A program made the position numbers and the translations under genes. The notes under the pieces were generated by a model. The model was not told the origin of the DNA. It worked only from the letters and a program-made list of their open reading frames with translations, and searched no databases. 64,000 nt of DNA, from the NCBI RefSeq assembly GCF_008831285.2, contig NC_045147.1:16966854-17030853 (forward strand), read 5' to 3'. Shown here in pieces: positions 61,206 to 64,000 of the stretch (position 1 is the stretch's first letter; every line of letters starts with the position of its first letter). The stretch comes from Nymphaea colorata. Its lineage: Eukaryota > Streptophyta > Magnoliopsida > Nymphaeales > Nymphaeaceae.

Positions 61206-63197
61206 CTATATTCTGTCCCACAGGGTTCGTGCTCTTTTGATAATATACTCAGCAGATGAACCGTTTGCATATGCACTAATTGCTCTTAACAAATTCATGA
61301 ACTTCTCTCCCTCATCCTGCATAAAATCTCAAAAGAAAGCTCATCGGGAAAAAAGGATGAAAATTGGGGCCAATGTATAAGAAGCACATCACATAAAAGA
61401 CCACTGAATAACTAATGTCTAATACATGTTCGACTAACCTCAGGTTTCTTGAATTCGAAAGTCTTCACATCAAAAGGCACAATATAATGTGGAAGGTCTG
61501 AGCGCAATGTTGCCTGGACAAAAGATATTTTAACAGAAGGGTTCAATAAAGAATCATGCACATTCAAGTTCTTAATTGTAACTGGCTTTATAAAACTTAA
61601 GACATGTAATATCATGGGTAGCTCGAAGCTTGAAAGTGTAGTAAGATGAGCAGAGTATGGATTTTTGCTTCTCAATGTGAATGTTATGATCCAAAATTGA
61701 ACTCAATGTTCGAAAAAAGTACTGATTGTCCCCTAGATGGTTGTATCACAAATTGGTATATCATGCAAAAGGTTGAGGGATGAGGGCTGGTGCTGGCCGA
61801 AGAGAGGAGCATTTCTGATAAATGTTGTCAAAGAATACTATTATCAAGGTTTGATCTCAAGGCCAAACTGAGAATGCCCAGTTTATACGAGCCTAAAATG
61901 TTTCTAGGGCTTAAAAACATGATAGCTGCAAGTTACAGAAGGGCTTTCAAGGACCTCTACATCAACTCAATCTCTGGATAGGAAACCTCACAAAGCTAGT
62001 GTTGAGCTCAACTAAGACTGGCTGAAGAGTTTCACAGACCATCTACAAATAATGGACTTGCATACTTGTAACTGTATGAAGTACATAGCTTCCTGAATAC
62101 ACAGATCTAGCTGCAATAGTGCAATCTAATTAATAAGAGCTTCTTTCTTCAGTGATAATTTCTCCTCAAACTACCTGTTAAAAGGATTATTAGTTTATTG
62201 CTATGCTACATATGTGCTCCTCTTGATAGGATTGCAGAAACAACTCCTGTGATCTTACTAGGCACAAGCTTCTGCTACAATATCGGTTGCTAGTGGAGAT
62301 TTGCATTTCTAAAGAATTCATATAAAGCAGTTACAGGTACAAAGGAGAATATCTAGTTTTGGGAGCCGAGCATCAATGGCTATAAACAATATGCAAGTCA
62401 ATATGTCTGATTTGTTTCAAAGCAATCATTCTGAATAAGCAGCATATAACTTGGTGCTCATCCAAATAAAAAGGAACAAACCAGTGCATAAAGAGGTCAG
62501 AAACATAAAACACGTTTGCACGTTTGTCAAACTATGCCTTGGCGTCTGTATATTATTCCTATCGTTTTGGAATAACAGAGTTTAGAGCTGTAAAATGTTA
62601 CAATCAGCAAATTTTCTAAATCAAAGGCATTTTCAATATACGTTCTATGTTTAGTATTAGGCATATACCTTTGACAGAAAAATGTATTATTTTATGGATA
62701 ATCAACTTGTATGATACAAGGGAACAGAAGCAAGATTTTTTAGGTCAATTCTTGCATGCTTTGGCACCAGCTTGTTTCTGCATTTTTTCACAATGCAGTC
62801 TCTGGATTGAGCAATTGCAACTGCACGTTGTCATAATGGTTTTTCTGAGGATTTTTATAATTAGTTCAATGTTGATAAATATCACCTAAAAATGCAGCAG
62901 ACTAATGTTAAAGCGGGTCTAAAGTACATTAGTCCCTCAGAGGCCAATATTCAAGTCCTTACCAGGTTCTTGCTTAATAAAGCTTGAGCAGCATTAGATC
63001 TGATGGCCTGCAAGAAAACAGCAATTCATCATTACCAAGGAGACTGGAGGACAAAGATCACAAACATGATCATGCAACCAACATAGCAGATTGCAAGAGA
63101 TAGGTGAATCTCACACCCGCACAACAGACCACTAATACCTTTCTCAGTCGTTCATCCTCCAGCTCATCAACATGTTGCAGTAAGTTCTCCAAGGTGC
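61206..63197 (-). CDS. Unidentified protein, last four exons (partial gene)
   Basis: Minus-strand exons 63197-63139, 63007-62963, 61513-61439 and 61316-61206 join in a consistent frame and end at TAG 61208-61206. They give about 96 C-terminal residues: TLENLLQHVDELEDERLRK, AIRSNAAQALLSKNL, then ATLRSDLPHYIVPFDVKTFEF, and DEGEKFMNLLRAISAYANG through ARTLWDRI. The first exon here enters in phase 1, so earlier exons lie further upstream, probably beyond 64000. The composition is that of a real soluble, charged, mostly helical protein, and all splice sites are GT-AG. I do not recognise the family and assign no function. Confidence 0.7.
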
Positions 63198-64000
63198 CTA
63201 CAAATAGTAAGATAATATAGGTCCTTCAGATTCTGAGTCGTGCAAAACGGGATGAGCCTGAAATGCTTATGTAAAAGAACCAACTAAATGATATAACAGA
63301 AGAACTAGCTGGTTGAAGGAGTATTAGATCTAAGTTCCGACAAACAAGAAATTATTTAATATTAATTCTATGAGATATAGTACATCTTAGCATTTAGATT
63401 AACAGAATAAAAAACATGCCAACCATTCTGAAGCCTTTACTTTGGAGCCTTGGGCCTATAGGAACCCTTTGTTGTGTGTGAGACTGTGTATGTATATAAC
63501 ACTTCTGACAATGTTCCTCTCCCCACTGCCCAGCCACATGAAAAAAAATAATCTGGATATGTTTCAGCATTCTGTCAATTCAATCACATTAACGAAGTTC
63601 TTCCGTTTACAAAAGCGCTACAAGCAAGAACCTAATTGCACAGTTGCACCTATGTAAGATTGACAATCAACCACCGTACTTTTATTTTTCAACTTCTATT
63701 GCTTGGACTCCAGTTAAAAAAATTGTTCACCTGTTTATTCTCAAGAAATACTTTATGCATACCTTGTACTCATTAGCTGATAATATTAGCTTAGTATATC
63801 TTTTGATTCTTTGAATACTTATATATAGTTAATTTTCTGCTTCTCTTACTTTATTTATTTGTTTTTTTCCTTTTACGGAAAAGGCAATATCTGAAGTAAC
63901 TGTTGAAGCCATCAGAGATGCACTGACCAGTTGGGAGAGGTTAAACTAGGCATTGCAACCTTCCACCCATCTGTTTCGTTCATCTAACTGTAGGATGAGT
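63198..64000. other. Probable intron of the unidentified minus-strand gene
   Basis: No further exon of the minus-strand gene is evident. On the plus strand, 63885-63949 reads AISEVTVEAIRDALTSWERLN then a stop, after an AG and a T-rich stretch. It could be a terminal exon, but there is no supporting context. Confidence 0.3.

Overview
This window is nuclear DNA from a flowering plant. It has many short exons separated by long AT-rich introns, GT-AG splice sites, plant-only families (a type-B ARR, a chloroplast PAA1-type copper ATPase), dense microsatellites and small non-autonomous DNA transposons. I cannot fix the species. The GC-rich first exons of PYD1, PAA1, the KUP gene and the WD40 gene stand out against the AT-rich introns.

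Layout. (1) 145-728 (+): the last two exons of a DIS3L2/SOV-type 3'-5' exoribonuclease. (2) 3658-8378 (+): PYD1, plastid dihydropyrimidine dehydrogenase, seven exons, 427 aa. (3) 12142-17019 (-): type-B response regulator, five exons, 663 aa. (4) 19506-39461 (+): PAA1/HMA6 chloroplast Cu-ATPase, seventeen exons, 951 aa. (5) 40250-47903 (-): KUP/HAK/KT potassium transporter of the KUP7/KUP12 type, ten exons, 853 aa. (6) 49371-59180 (-): WDR74/NSA1-type WD40 ribosome-biogenesis factor, twelve exons, 409 aa. (7) 61206-63197 (-): the last four exons of a gene I do not recognise. Each complete model was assembled by hand from splice sites and keeps one open frame with consistent intron phases.

The genes are ordinary single-copy housekeeping and transport genes and do not form a pathway cluster. 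The type-B regulator and PAA1 are divergent over 2.5 kb. PYD1 and the regulator converge over 3.8 kb. PAA1 and KUP converge with stop codons only 788 bp apart.

The least expected content is a family of 244-342 bp non-autonomous transposons. They share a terminal inverted repeat close to CTATGTCACATGGGTAC and have exact 8-bp target duplications, which is the hAT signature. Four copies are delimited to the base, and one sits inside another. Two lie in PAA1 introns, one of them 40 bp from a 5' splice site. Most copies carry a (CA)n or (TA)n microsatellite next to a conserved right arm, so the family may have spread microsatellites. Several introns and flanks also hold local tandem duplications of about 30-170 bp. 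I found no tRNA, rRNA, CRISPR, viral or organellar insertion.
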